A stretch of DNA of 9,847 bases, from NCBI GenBank assembly GCA_028718465.1, contig JAQULX010000074.1, positions 1 to 9,847 of the forward strand, in the 5' to 3' direction. The notes under the pieces were generated by a model. That model ran no database searches. It saw only the letters and a program-made list of their open reading frames with translations, and was not told where the DNA came from. The stretch comes from Dehalococcoidales bacterium (GTDB taxonomy: Bacteria > Chloroflexota > Dehalococcoidia > Dehalococcoidales > UBA3254). The position numbers and the translations under genes were made by a program. Shown here piece by piece: positions 1-6,041 of this stretch (positions are counted from its first letter, which is position 1; each line of letters opens with the position of its first letter).

Positions 1-83
1 CATTTCACGATTTTATTATTATTAAAAGCAATCACTCGAATATCCGAAGAGGTAATATCCAGGGCCACATAGCTGTTAAACAT
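1..83 (-). CDS. pilM: PilM-like type IV pilus assembly protein, N-terminal fragment (cut by window edge)
   Basis: Only the first 27 codons are present; the gene runs off the left edge. The translation begins MFNSYVALDITSSDIRVIAF, which matches the start of PilM, the actin-like cytoplasmic protein of the type IV pilus alignment complex. The first beta strands and phosphate-binding turn of the actin fold in PilM usually read like ALDIGSSSIKVVEL. A purine-rich site (GAGAGGAAG) lies about 6 nt upstream of the ATG, and the gene starts 30 bp after the stop of the PilO-like gene, so the two are probably co-transcribed. In the family, PilM binds the cytoplasmic tail of PilN and connects the PilN/PilO ring to the PilB motor. 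The fragment is too short to exclude another actin-like ATPase such as an FtsA relative, but the pilus context favours PilM. Confidence 0.75.
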   Translation of the reverse strand, partial: MFNSYVALDITSSDIRVIAFNNNKIVK

Positions 84-113
84 ATTTTTACTTCCTCTCT
101 TTTTAGACCAGCT

Positions 114-1013
114 TTATTTGGCGTATACTGCCAGTGAAAGTATCACATTAATGTCAGAAGACCCGGATGTGACGGGAGGTACGAGCAGCGTCCAAAAAGC
201 AATATCATCTCCGTATTTGGTGCTTTTACCTTCTGCCTTAGCCCGGAAATAATAGTTGGCGCCGGGGTCCAGGTTGCTTACAACAGCGGAATAAAAGCCT
301 GGCGTAAGCATGATTTGTTCCGGAGTCGAACTAATATAATGTCCGTCCCTGCCATAGTCGAAGCTGACTGCCATACTGCTGTTATCAGCGCCCAGGGACA
401 TAAGATTGCCGTTTAAAGTGGCTGAATCGGTTAAGATATTGGTCGCAATAAGGGTCTCCACACTCGCCAGAGCTGCATTCGGGTTGGTTTTCAGATCAGC
501 TAATAATAGCGCAGCCGGATCTTCCTTTTTTAGTGAGACCTTTTCTATGACCAGAGGCTGATTTTTCAGACTCTGCAAGGCATACAGGAACTCAATTACA
601 TGAGCTTGCTCACCATTGACTTCGATCTCCATTTTAAACACCTGGTACTGGTGACCTTCGATCTTGACATTGTTCCAGTCCCGCGTGTTCAGGGGAATGA
701 CCGTAACCTGATTTCGTTCACCGGTGTAAATAACTTCTTCGGTGATCATATTCGGGTTCACTGCTGCCGATATCTCCAGACTGGCAGCCTCGATACTCTC
801 CTGGATTTCAGCCGCCCTTTTATTTATTTCCCGTAACTCCATCTCCAGAGACTTGTTTTTGTTGTCTATCACAGAGGCTGTTTTGTTATCATTGTCTACT
901 TTTGTCTGCAATGCTTTCGCGGCACCGGATTCATCAATATAGCCGCTGAAGAATATGCCTCCGGTAATTATCACAGCGATAATAATAACAGCCAATCCAA
1001 TTTTTACCAGCAT
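114..1013 (-). CDS. PilO-like pilus inner-membrane protein with an inserted fibronectin III-like domain
   Basis: A 299-residue bitopic membrane protein. Seen: a hydrophobic segment at about residues 3-24; a charged, probably coiled-coil stretch at about 28-85; a PilO-type ferredoxin-like region at about 98-163 (strand FKMEIEVNG, helix VIEFLYALQSL, strand PLVIEKVSL); an Fn3-like domain at about 184-276 (TLNGNLMSLG, VSFDYG, LDPGANYYFRAKA, KYGDDIAFWTL); and a last strand INVILSLAVYAK. In PilO a final strand of this kind directly follows the region around residue 163, so the Fn3 unit appears inserted before the last strand. PilO pairs with PilN to form the periplasmic or extracytoplasmic alignment ring of the pilus machine. 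The start is ATG at 1013, with GGAGG 6 nt upstream; the TTG one codon earlier is too close to that site. It sits between pilC (62-bp gap) and pilM. The PilO assignment is by architecture and context; a PilN-like or fused role is possible. Confidence 0.7.
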   Translation of the reverse strand: MLVKIGLAVIIIAVIITGGIFFSGYIDESGAAKALQTKVDNDNKTASVIDNKNKSLEMELREINKRAAEIQESIEAASLEISAAVNPNMITEEVIYTGERNQVTVIPLNTRDWNNVKIEGHQYQVFKMEIEVNGEQAHVIEFLYALQSLKNQPLVIEKVSLKKEDPAALLLADLKTNPNAALASVETLIATNILTDSATLNGNLMSLGADNSSMAVSFDYGRDGHYISSTPEQIMLTPGFYSAVVSNLDPGANYYFRAKAEGKSTKYGDDIAFWTLLVPPVTSGSSDINVILSLAVYAK

Positions 1014-1019
1014 CAAAGT

Positions 1020-1024
1020 CCTCC
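1020..1024 (-). promoter_or_regulatory. Ribosome binding site deciding the start of the PilO-like gene
   Basis: GGAGG on the minus strand lies 6 nt before ATG at 1013 but only 3 nt before the in-frame TTG at 1016, so the ATG is chosen. Confidence 0.7.
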
Positions 1025-1075
1025 CCTGCCTGAGTGTCTTTTTACTATTTTATGTTAATTTTATTTTCGCCTTCT

Positions 1076-2290
1076 TTATCCCTGGAAACTGCCCACCAGA
1101 CCGTAAACCGTGGATATAAGTGAAATAGCTATCAGGCCGACTACCAGGCCGACAGCCAGAATCAAAGCCGGCTCCAGAAGAGAGGTGAGGCGGTTAATTC
1201 GTTTCTCTACCTTGGTTTCAAAATAATCGGCCACCGTTCCTAATGAAGCTTCCAGATTACCTGAAGCTTCGCCCACACCAATCATTTCCACCAGTAATGG
1301 CGGAAATACTTTTTCTCTGCCCATAGCCGAGGATAAAGATTGCCCCTGCACCAGCTTCTTCCTGGTCTGTACCAGCGCTTCCCGGTACTGGGAATTTCCT
1401 ATGCTGCGGAGAATAATATTAATCGCATCCGGTAGAAGAATACCCGCTCCCAGGAGATTGCTTAATGAACGGCTCAAACCGGCTGTATTGTGCCATATTA
1501 TCACCGTCCCGAATACCGGCATATTCACCAGCATTCTATCCATGGCGAGTTTGAACCATTTTTGCCTTGTTAACACGAAGATAAGTACCGTAATTACTAC
1601 AATCGTGATGAAAATTCCCAGCAGATTATTATTAACAAAATCGGAAAAACCGATAAGTAAACGTGTGGTAAATGGAAGTTCCGCTCCAAATTGCCGGAAT
1701 ATTTCTACCAGCCGCGGCAACACGAAAATAGTCATCAGCAGGACTACTGCGATAGCCAGGACAACAATAATCATAGGCTGGATCGCTGCACGCTGGATTT
1801 GGGACCTGATCCCGATCTGCTGCTTGATCTCTTTGGCTATCTGTTTGAGGCCGTCATCCAGAGTACCCGTCTTTTCATTCGCCTCCATGATGCTGCAATA
1901 CTGCTCGTTGAACACTTTTGGATGCGCACTCAGAGCCTGATGGAACGGAATGCCGCCCTGGATATCGGCGGCCAGCCTGGCGATAATCTTTTGCAGCCCC
2001 TTATCTGTAGACTGTTTTTCCAGTTGCCGTAAAGCCATCAGCAAAGTCAGGCCCGACTCGATAAGAATAGTCAGCTCGGTAGTGAAATCCAGCAGAGCTT
2101 GCCTTCCGACCTTGGGCGAACCCATAAAGACCTGGTTCCAGTTAATAGTAGTTCCGGCCTTTTTCAGTGTCAGGACCCGCAAAAAACCCGCTTTATACAG
2201 GCTGTTTTCAGCTATTTCTGCCGAGGCGCTGTCGATGGTACCGTGCACTATTTTTTTCTCACTACTATAAGCGGTATAACGGAATAACAT
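1076..2290 (-). CDS. pilC: PilC/GspF-family inner-membrane platform protein of the type IV pilus
   Basis: A 404-residue polytopic membrane protein, the usual length for PilC/GspF. It has two GspF repeats. The first, at about residues 68-190, holds the FTTELTILIESGLTLLMAL helix pair and ends in the membrane segment at about 170-192. The second, at about 270-392, has the family signature LVEMIGVGEASGNLEASL and a last membrane segment at about 372-397. A further segment lies at about 222-241. The first 55 residues (FRYTAYSSEKKIVHGTIDS) are the typical small N-terminal domain. PilC anchors the ATPase PilB at the membrane and transfers its motion to the growing pilus. The start is ATG at 2290, preceded by AGAGG with 8-nt spacing. 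It follows pilB by 29 bp and belongs to the same operon. Nothing in it looks broken. Confidence 0.95.
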   Translation of the reverse strand: MLFRYTAYSSEKKIVHGTIDSASAEIAENSLYKAGFLRVLTLKKAGTTINWNQVFMGSPKVGRQALLDFTTELTILIESGLTLLMALRQLEKQSTDKGLQKIIARLAADIQGGIPFHQALSAHPKVFNEQYCSIMEANEKTGTLDDGLKQIAKEIKQQIGIRSQIQRAAIQPMIIVVLAIAVVLLMTIFVLPRLVEIFRQFGAELPFTTRLLIGFSDFVNNNLLGIFITIVVITVLIFVLTRQKWFKLAMDRMLVNMPVFGTVIIWHNTAGLSRSLSNLLGAGILLPDAINIILRSIGNSQYREALVQTRKKLVQGQSLSSAMGREKVFPPLLVEMIGVGEASGNLEASLGTVADYFETKVEKRINRLTSLLEPALILAVGLVVGLIAISLISTVYGLVGSFQG

Positions 2291-2319
2291 CTTTCTTACC
2301 TCTTAAACAGGCATTATTT

Positions 2320-4044
2320 TTAATAGTTACCGGAGAAGGCAATACGTATAACTTCACTAACTGTCGTAATTCCGGCCTTGACCTTTAACATGCCGTCCCT
2401 TTGTATCGTTTGCATGCCTTCTTTTAAAGCTGCGGCTTTAATCTCGTCCGAGCTTTTCCCCGTCAACACCATCTGACGCAAGGTCTCACTCATTTTCAGC
2501 ATCTCAAATAAAGCCACCCTGCCCCGGTAGCCGGTATGAGCACACATATTGCATCCCGCACCGCGGAACATAGCCCCCGGTTTTTCACCCAGCTCTTTTT
2601 CATAGGCCGCCTCTTCCACCGAGTCCAATTCTGTTGGGACTTTACAGTAGGGACAAATTCGCCTGGCCATACGCTGAGAGACCGCTGCCACCAGCGTGGG
2701 CGCAATAAGATAAGGCTCGATCCCCAGATCAATAAGCCGGAACAGCACGCTTATGGCATCGTTAGCATGGATAGTCGCCAGAACTAAACGTCCGGTTAAG
2801 GCAGCCTGGGTTACGATTGTAGCCGTGTCCTTATCCCGGACCTCTCCAACCAGCACTATATCCGGATCATGACGCAGAATTGTGCGCAGTCCGCTGGCAA
2901 AGGTGATACCCGCTTTTGGATTGATCTGAGTTTGATTAATATTGTTAAACCGGTATTCAATAGGGTCTTCGATAGTGATAATGTTCTGGGTATCTCTATT
3001 GAACTGGTTTAAAGAGGCGTAAAGAGTGGTTGTTTTTCCGGACCCGGTCGGCCCCCCTACCAGGATAACGCCGAACGGGCTTGCCAGGACCCTGCAATAT
3101 TTTGCCAGCTGCTCCGGTAGAAGCCCGATCTCCTCCAGTGAAAGCGGAGTCAATGTTCTATCCAGGATACGTAGAGCCACTCTCTCGCCGTAGGCAGTCG
3201 CCATGGTAGCCGCCCGGAAGTCAATCTCTCTGTTACCAAGTTGGGCTGAGAACTGACCGTCCTGGGAACGCCTTTGCTCGGCGATATTCATCTCGGCCAG
3301 AATCTTGATCCTTGATATAATAGCCCCGTGCACATTCATGGGTAACGAGAACATATCATGCAGCATACCGTCGATGCGAAAACGTATTCTAAGGCGGTTT
3401 TCCTGCGGCTCCAGGTGAACATCGGAAGCCCTGTCCCTGACCGCCTGCTGCAATATCAGGTCCAGGCTCTGGGCTACCGGAGTCTCCGCGGTAAGCTGAA
3501 CAACTGTCTCTTCCCTGTTATCAGTCGGTTTTATCAGATGTCCCAGGTTTTGTTCTATCTCACCGCCGGCCCGGTAATGCTGGTCTATAGCATTATTTAT
3601 TTCACCTGGCGCAGCCAGGGCAATTTGGATCCTTTTCCCTGTGCGTGTGGATATATCCCGAAGAGTTTGCACGTCATCAGGAAAAGCCATGGCTACTACC
3701 AGCAATCCGTTAGTTACTTCCAGGGGAATCACGGTTGCCTTACGGGCAATATCTTCAGGAATCAGAGCTATTACCTGAGGTTGAATTTTCCGTTTCTTCA
3801 AATCGACGATCGGAACATTATATTGAGCGCTGAGTATCGCTAACAGGTCCTCGATTTTCACTATACCCTGATTGACAAGAATCTCTCCCAGACGATGACC
3901 TTCGTTGTGCTGGATTTCCAGCACATTGTCCAGATCTTCCTGGGTAATCAAGTTTTGCTCGATGAGGATTTCTCCCAGCCTTTTTTTGACTGAATTGGAG
4001 ATTACTTTAGCAGTATCTATTGATATTGGCTTTTTATCTATCAT
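2320..4044 (-). CDS. pilB: PilB/GspE-type type IV pilus extension ATPase with tandem MshEN-like N-terminal repeats
   Basis: A 574-residue hexameric secretion ATPase that powers pilus extension from the cytoplasmic face. Visible motifs: Walker A GPTGSGKT (331-338), Asp box ITIEDPIEY (about 356-364), Walker B DIVLVGEVRD (395-404), His box ATIHANDA (about 423-430), and the zinc tetracysteine C464-x2-C467 and C498-x2-C501. The N terminus has two copies of an MshEN-like unit: KRLGEILIEQNLITQEDL at about 21-38, then HRLGEILVNQGIVKIEDL at about 50-67, each followed by a helix ending in Q. In MshE this unit binds c-di-GMP. The first copy has N where the motif usually has G. The tetracysteine and the absence of an adjacent pilT favour PilB over PilT. 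ATG at 4044 has only a weak site (AGGTTG, roughly 12 nt upstream) lying inside a palindrome. It follows the HTH gene by 84 bp. Confidence 0.95.
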   Translation of the reverse strand: MIDKKPISIDTAKVISNSVKKRLGEILIEQNLITQEDLDNVLEIQHNEGHRLGEILVNQGIVKIEDLLAILSAQYNVPIVDLKKRKIQPQVIALIPEDIARKATVIPLEVTNGLLVVAMAFPDDVQTLRDISTRTGKRIQIALAAPGEINNAIDQHYRAGGEIEQNLGHLIKPTDNREETVVQLTAETPVAQSLDLILQQAVRDRASDVHLEPQENRLRIRFRIDGMLHDMFSLPMNVHGAIISRIKILAEMNIAEQRRSQDGQFSAQLGNREIDFRAATMATAYGERVALRILDRTLTPLSLEEIGLLPEQLAKYCRVLASPFGVILVGGPTGSGKTTTLYASLNQFNRDTQNIITIEDPIEYRFNNINQTQINPKAGITFASGLRTILRHDPDIVLVGEVRDKDTATIVTQAALTGRLVLATIHANDAISVLFRLIDLGIEPYLIAPTLVAAVSQRMARRICPYCKVPTELDSVEEAAYEKELGEKPGAMFRGAGCNMCAHTGYRGRVALFEMLKMSETLRQMVLTGKSSDEIKAAALKEGMQTIQRDGMLKVKAGITTVSEVIRIAFSGNY

Positions 4045-4052
4045 AATTGTTT

Positions 4053-4066
4053 ATCAACCTGTTGAT
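4053..4066. promoter_or_regulatory. 14-bp palindrome overlapping the pilB ribosome binding site
   Basis: ATCAAC-CT-GTTGAT is a perfect dyad with a 2-bp centre. On the pilB strand it contains the only Shine-Dalgarno-like bases (AGGTTG), 9 nt before the ATG at 4044. It could be a DNA operator or a small RNA hairpin that presents the ribosome site in its loop. Function is inferred only. Confidence 0.35.
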
Positions 4067-4128
4067 TATGTAAAAAAATATAGTCGTTGCCTTTCAATCA
4101 GCTTTCCGTATTTAAGAGGATCTGACAA

Positions 4129-4350
4129 TTATCTTTCTTTTAACAGGTCTACGTTTATTTTGTTGACCTCTATTTTCAGCCGTTTTATATCCTCTTCAGT
4201 GAATAGCCTCCATCCTCTTCGATCTCTACAGTTAATATCAGGGAAACTGCCGTTAGAGACCCAGCGAAGAAAGGTATTTTTGGTTATCCCTGCCAGAACA
4301 CAGGCTTCATTGGTCCGATAGTACAGCGTACCGTTTATCTTTACAGGCAT
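4129..4350 (-). CDS. Small MerR-type helix-turn-helix DNA-binding protein, first gene of the pilus operon
   Basis: A 73-residue protein that is almost entirely a MerR-like winged HTH: LYYRTNEACVLAGITKNTF is the helix-turn-helix, LRWVSNGSFPDI the linker, and RDRRGWRLFTEEDIKRLK the wing and following helix, ending in a short basic tail. There is no effector or dimerisation domain of the MerR kind, so it resembles excisionase-like or stand-alone MerR-HTH proteins. The frame is open back to a TTG at 4431, but no ribosome site precedes that codon. The ATG at 4350 is preferred, although its sites are imperfect (AGAGG 2 nt and GGAGG 15 nt upstream). It reads into pilB after 84 bp, so it is probably the operon's own regulator. 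The tandem 10-bp repeats at 4481-4520 are the likely target. Regulation of the pilus genes is inferred from position. Confidence 0.75.
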   Translation of the reverse strand: MPVKINGTLYYRTNEACVLAGITKNTFLRWVSNGSFPDINCRDRRGWRLFTEEDIKRLKIEVNKINVDLLKER

Positions 4351-4380
4351 ATCCTCTTCGTTGTTCCTCCGTATTATTAC

Positions 4381-4404
4381 TAGACCTGGACTTATAAAAA
4401 GGCG
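4381..4404 (-). other. Short hairpin in the leader of the HTH gene
   Basis: On the minus strand AAAGGC and GCCTTT flank AGAGTC and are followed by more T residues, inside the untranslated leader between the presumed start of transcription and ATG 4350. The 6-bp stem with a T-rich tail resembles a weak intrinsic terminator, so it could attenuate the operon. The stem is short and this is tentative. Confidence 0.2.
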
Positions 4405-4463
4405 ACTCTGCCTTTCGGGAATGCGTATCAAAGACGGTATACTATGCTTTTTACACAGTGCCT

Positions 4464-4469
4464 ATAATA
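4464..4469 (-). promoter_or_regulatory. Candidate -10 element (TATTAT) for the HTH-pilB-pilC operon
   Basis: TATTAT on the minus strand lies about 115 bp before ATG 4350. No consensus -35 is found 17 or 19 bp upstream. That position is taken up by the 10-bp repeats, as expected for an activator-dependent promoter or a promoter covered by a regulator. Confidence 0.3.
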
Positions 4470-4480
4470 TCATAATTTGG

Positions 4481-4520
4481 GTATACCTGCATATACTCAT
4501 GTGTACCTTTACATACCCAT
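4481..4520. repeat. Four tandem 10-bp direct repeats (iteron-like operator)
   Basis: Four consecutive 10-mers align without gaps: GTATACCTGC, ATATACTCAT, GTGTACCTTT, ACATACCCAT. T4, A5 and C6 are invariant, and the consensus is RTATACCYNT. A further related 10-mer, GTATACTATG, is at 4437-4446, and a degenerate one starts at 4521. The spacing is about one helical turn, so a protein array would line up on one face of the DNA. The repeats sit where the -35 of the minus-strand operon should be, making them the likely binding site of the adjacent HTH protein. Confidence 0.55.
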
Positions 4521-4813
4521 CTATAGATTGCGCGGGTTAATTATATTTAACGCCTGTATTTAATACCATCACACCAAAGTCCAAATCCGGGCTAGTACTT
4601 TAGTGGCAGTTAAATTCCCATACAAAACCAACCCTGGAAAATAGCCTGATTTACCGCCCCGGGCGATTCTTTTCTCACACAACAGGCATCTACCGGATGA
4701 AACCGACACCTCATTTTTTAACAGACCTTCCTCACGGCCGTCACCGTTTATTGCTTTAATTGGCCGGATCATTACTTATCGGCTATTACAGGCGGAACTA
4801 TCTAGCTATTGGC

Positions 4814-4818
4814 GGGAG
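4814..4818 (+). promoter_or_regulatory. Ribosome binding site deciding the start of the S8 protease
   Basis: GGGAG lies 9 nt before the ATG at 4828 but directly abuts the ATG at 4819, so the later start is preferred. Confidence 0.6.
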
Positions 4819-4827
4819 ATGAATAAC

Positions 4828-5931
4828 ATGGTAATTAATATATCTGTAATGAACAGATTAGCCATACTTCTCTCGATATTTCTTATAGAAAGTATTCTCT
4901 TTTTCTCTCAATCCGCAGTACAGGCTATCTCCGGTTCCGAAGAACAATTGAAGGGTGTTTTCTCAGCGCCGTCATTCTCCAGCGCTCCGGCCGGCGGGGA
5001 TAAGTTGCCGGGTTCCATACAGGTAAACGGACTGTTTCCAGGTTCGGTATTTTATACAGATGGATTGAACCGCATCACTCCCAATGATGCACATTACTCC
5101 AAACAATGGGCCCTGGATTTACCAGGATTGGACTTTTCAAATGTTGACAGAGTAACTCCGGCAAGGGAAGTCATAGTCGCGGTATTGGATACAGGGATCG
5201 ATTCCAGCCATGAGGACCTTAAAGACAGAGTTATCGCTGAGAAAAACTTTTTCCCTGATGCTCTTTCCGGCGATTCCAATGGACACGGCACCCATATTGC
5301 CGGGATTATTGCTGCTCAGGCCAATAACGGAGTCGGTATTGCCGGCATCGCTCCTTTCAGCCGACTGCTGGATGTGAAGGTGGCTGATGATCGTGGCTGT
5401 AGCCATAGCCAGTTAATCGCAGAAGGGATAATCTGGGCAGTTGACCATGGGGCCGGCGTGATAAATATCAGCATTACGATCAGCGGCCCCGGCCCTGAGT
5501 TAGAAGAAGCGGTTGATTATGCCTGGAGAAAAGGAGCAGTCATTGTAGCTGCCGTAAGCAATCAGACAGCCGGACCGGTCTATCCCGCAGATTGTGAAAA
5601 CGGCATCGCAGTAGCAGCCATCGACCAGGACTACCTTGTCGGGCCGATACATTATGATGAAGAACGAGTAGACATTGCCGCTCCCGGATTCTCGATTTTT
5701 TCTACTTTGCCCAACAACTCTTATGGGTATAAAAGCGGCACTTCAATGGCCGCCGCCCAGGTCAGCGGTCTGGCAGCCATATTATATTCCATGGCTGTTG
5801 ATAATAACGAAAACGGCCTCATCAATGACGAAGTCCGTTCCTCCATCGAAACAACTTCAACTTATGATGCAGAAACCGGCATCAAAATTATCGATCCCGC
5901 TCAAGCTATAGCCGCGATTACAGCAAGATAA
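4828..5931 (+). CDS. Secreted subtilisin-like (S8) serine protease
   Basis: A 367-residue exported protease. The N terminus is a signal peptide: MVINISVMNR, the hydrophobic core LAILLSIFLIESILFFS, then a possible cut after AVQA at about residue 33. The catalytic triad is complete: Asp121 in AVLDTGIDSSHEDL, His153 in NGHGTHIAG, and Ser306 in SGTSMAAAQVSG. Asn245 in AAVSN supplies the oxyanion hole. The stretch YSKQWALDLPG before the Asp motif is typical of the thermitase and fervidolysin side of the family. No clear I9 propeptide is seen; only about 60-80 residues separate the signal peptide from the mature-like start, so folding may be propeptide-poor. The conserved Pro after the catalytic Ser motif (GTSMAAP) is Ala here. 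The domain ends near the C terminus without cell-wall anchors. No operon partner is evident; the next large gene is convergent. Substrate unknown. Confidence 0.92.
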   Translation: MVINISVMNRLAILLSIFLIESILFFSQSAVQAISGSEEQLKGVFSAPSFSSAPAGGDKLPGSIQVNGLFPGSVFYTDGLNRITPNDAHYSKQWALDLPGLDFSNVDRVTPAREVIVAVLDTGIDSSHEDLKDRVIAEKNFFPDALSGDSNGHGTHIAGIIAAQANNGVGIAGIAPFSRLLDVKVADDRGCSHSQLIAEGIIWAVDHGAGVINISITISGPGPELEEAVDYAWRKGAVIVAAVSNQTAGPVYPADCENGIAVAAIDQDYLVGPIHYDEERVDIAAPGFSIFSTLPNNSYGYKSGTSMAAAQVSGLAAILYSMAVDNNENGLINDEVRSSIETTSTYDAETGIKIIDPAQAIAAITAR

Positions 5932-5948
5932 GGCTGAGGAGTAATTCC

Positions 5949-6041
5949 ATGCCGGTCTTTATTCTTCATGGCCTAAGTCGCAGCCCGGATCTTCCCAGAC
6001 CTGTCTTTGATCATAATGTGATGTTCCATTGCCAGGCGTAA
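5949..6041 (+). CDS. Possible 30-codon ORF behind the protease, antisense to the ligase 3' end
   Basis: AGGAG at 5937-5941 followed by a 7-nt spacer and ATG at 5949 is the best ribosome site in this part of the window, and it lies only 17 nt after the protease stop. The frame reads MPVFILHGLSRSPDLPRPVF and ends at 6041 after 30 residues. It overlaps the last codons of the convergent ATP-grasp gene. The sequence matches no family I recognise; it could be a true small protein, a remnant of a gene cut off when the ligase arrived, or chance. Confidence 0.22.
   Translation: MPVFILHGLSRSPDLPRPVFDHNVMFHCQA

Larger units (their letters stand above)
4432..4827. other. Divergent intergenic region between the HTH gene and the S8 protease gene
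   Basis: About 390 bp without a supported gene. It holds the iterons at 4481-4520 and a candidate -10 for the minus-strand operon. A 67-codon minus-strand frame (4569-4772) has no ribosome site, no recognisable domain and begins one codon after a stop, so it is not called. For the protease, only weak promoter-like pairs are visible near 4750-4790. Confidence 0.5.

Noticed and set aside
1401..1940. Plus-strand frame of 179 codons opposite pilC (and similar frames opposite pilB and the ligase)
   Set aside because: These are antisense shadows of well-supported genes on the minus strand, with unprotein-like composition and no translation signals.
4351..4455. c-di-GMP-I (GEMM) riboswitch in the leader of the HTH gene
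   Set aside because: A CCGAAAGGCAGAG stretch followed by AGGTCTAG recalls parts of GEMM RNAs, but the conserved GGCAAACC and GGACGCAAAGC segments are absent.
4569..4772. 67-codon minus-strand frame with a CxxC motif
   Set aside because: It begins one codon after a stop, has no ribosome site or promoter, and shows no recognisable family. It could be a remnant, but the sequence alone does not support a gene.
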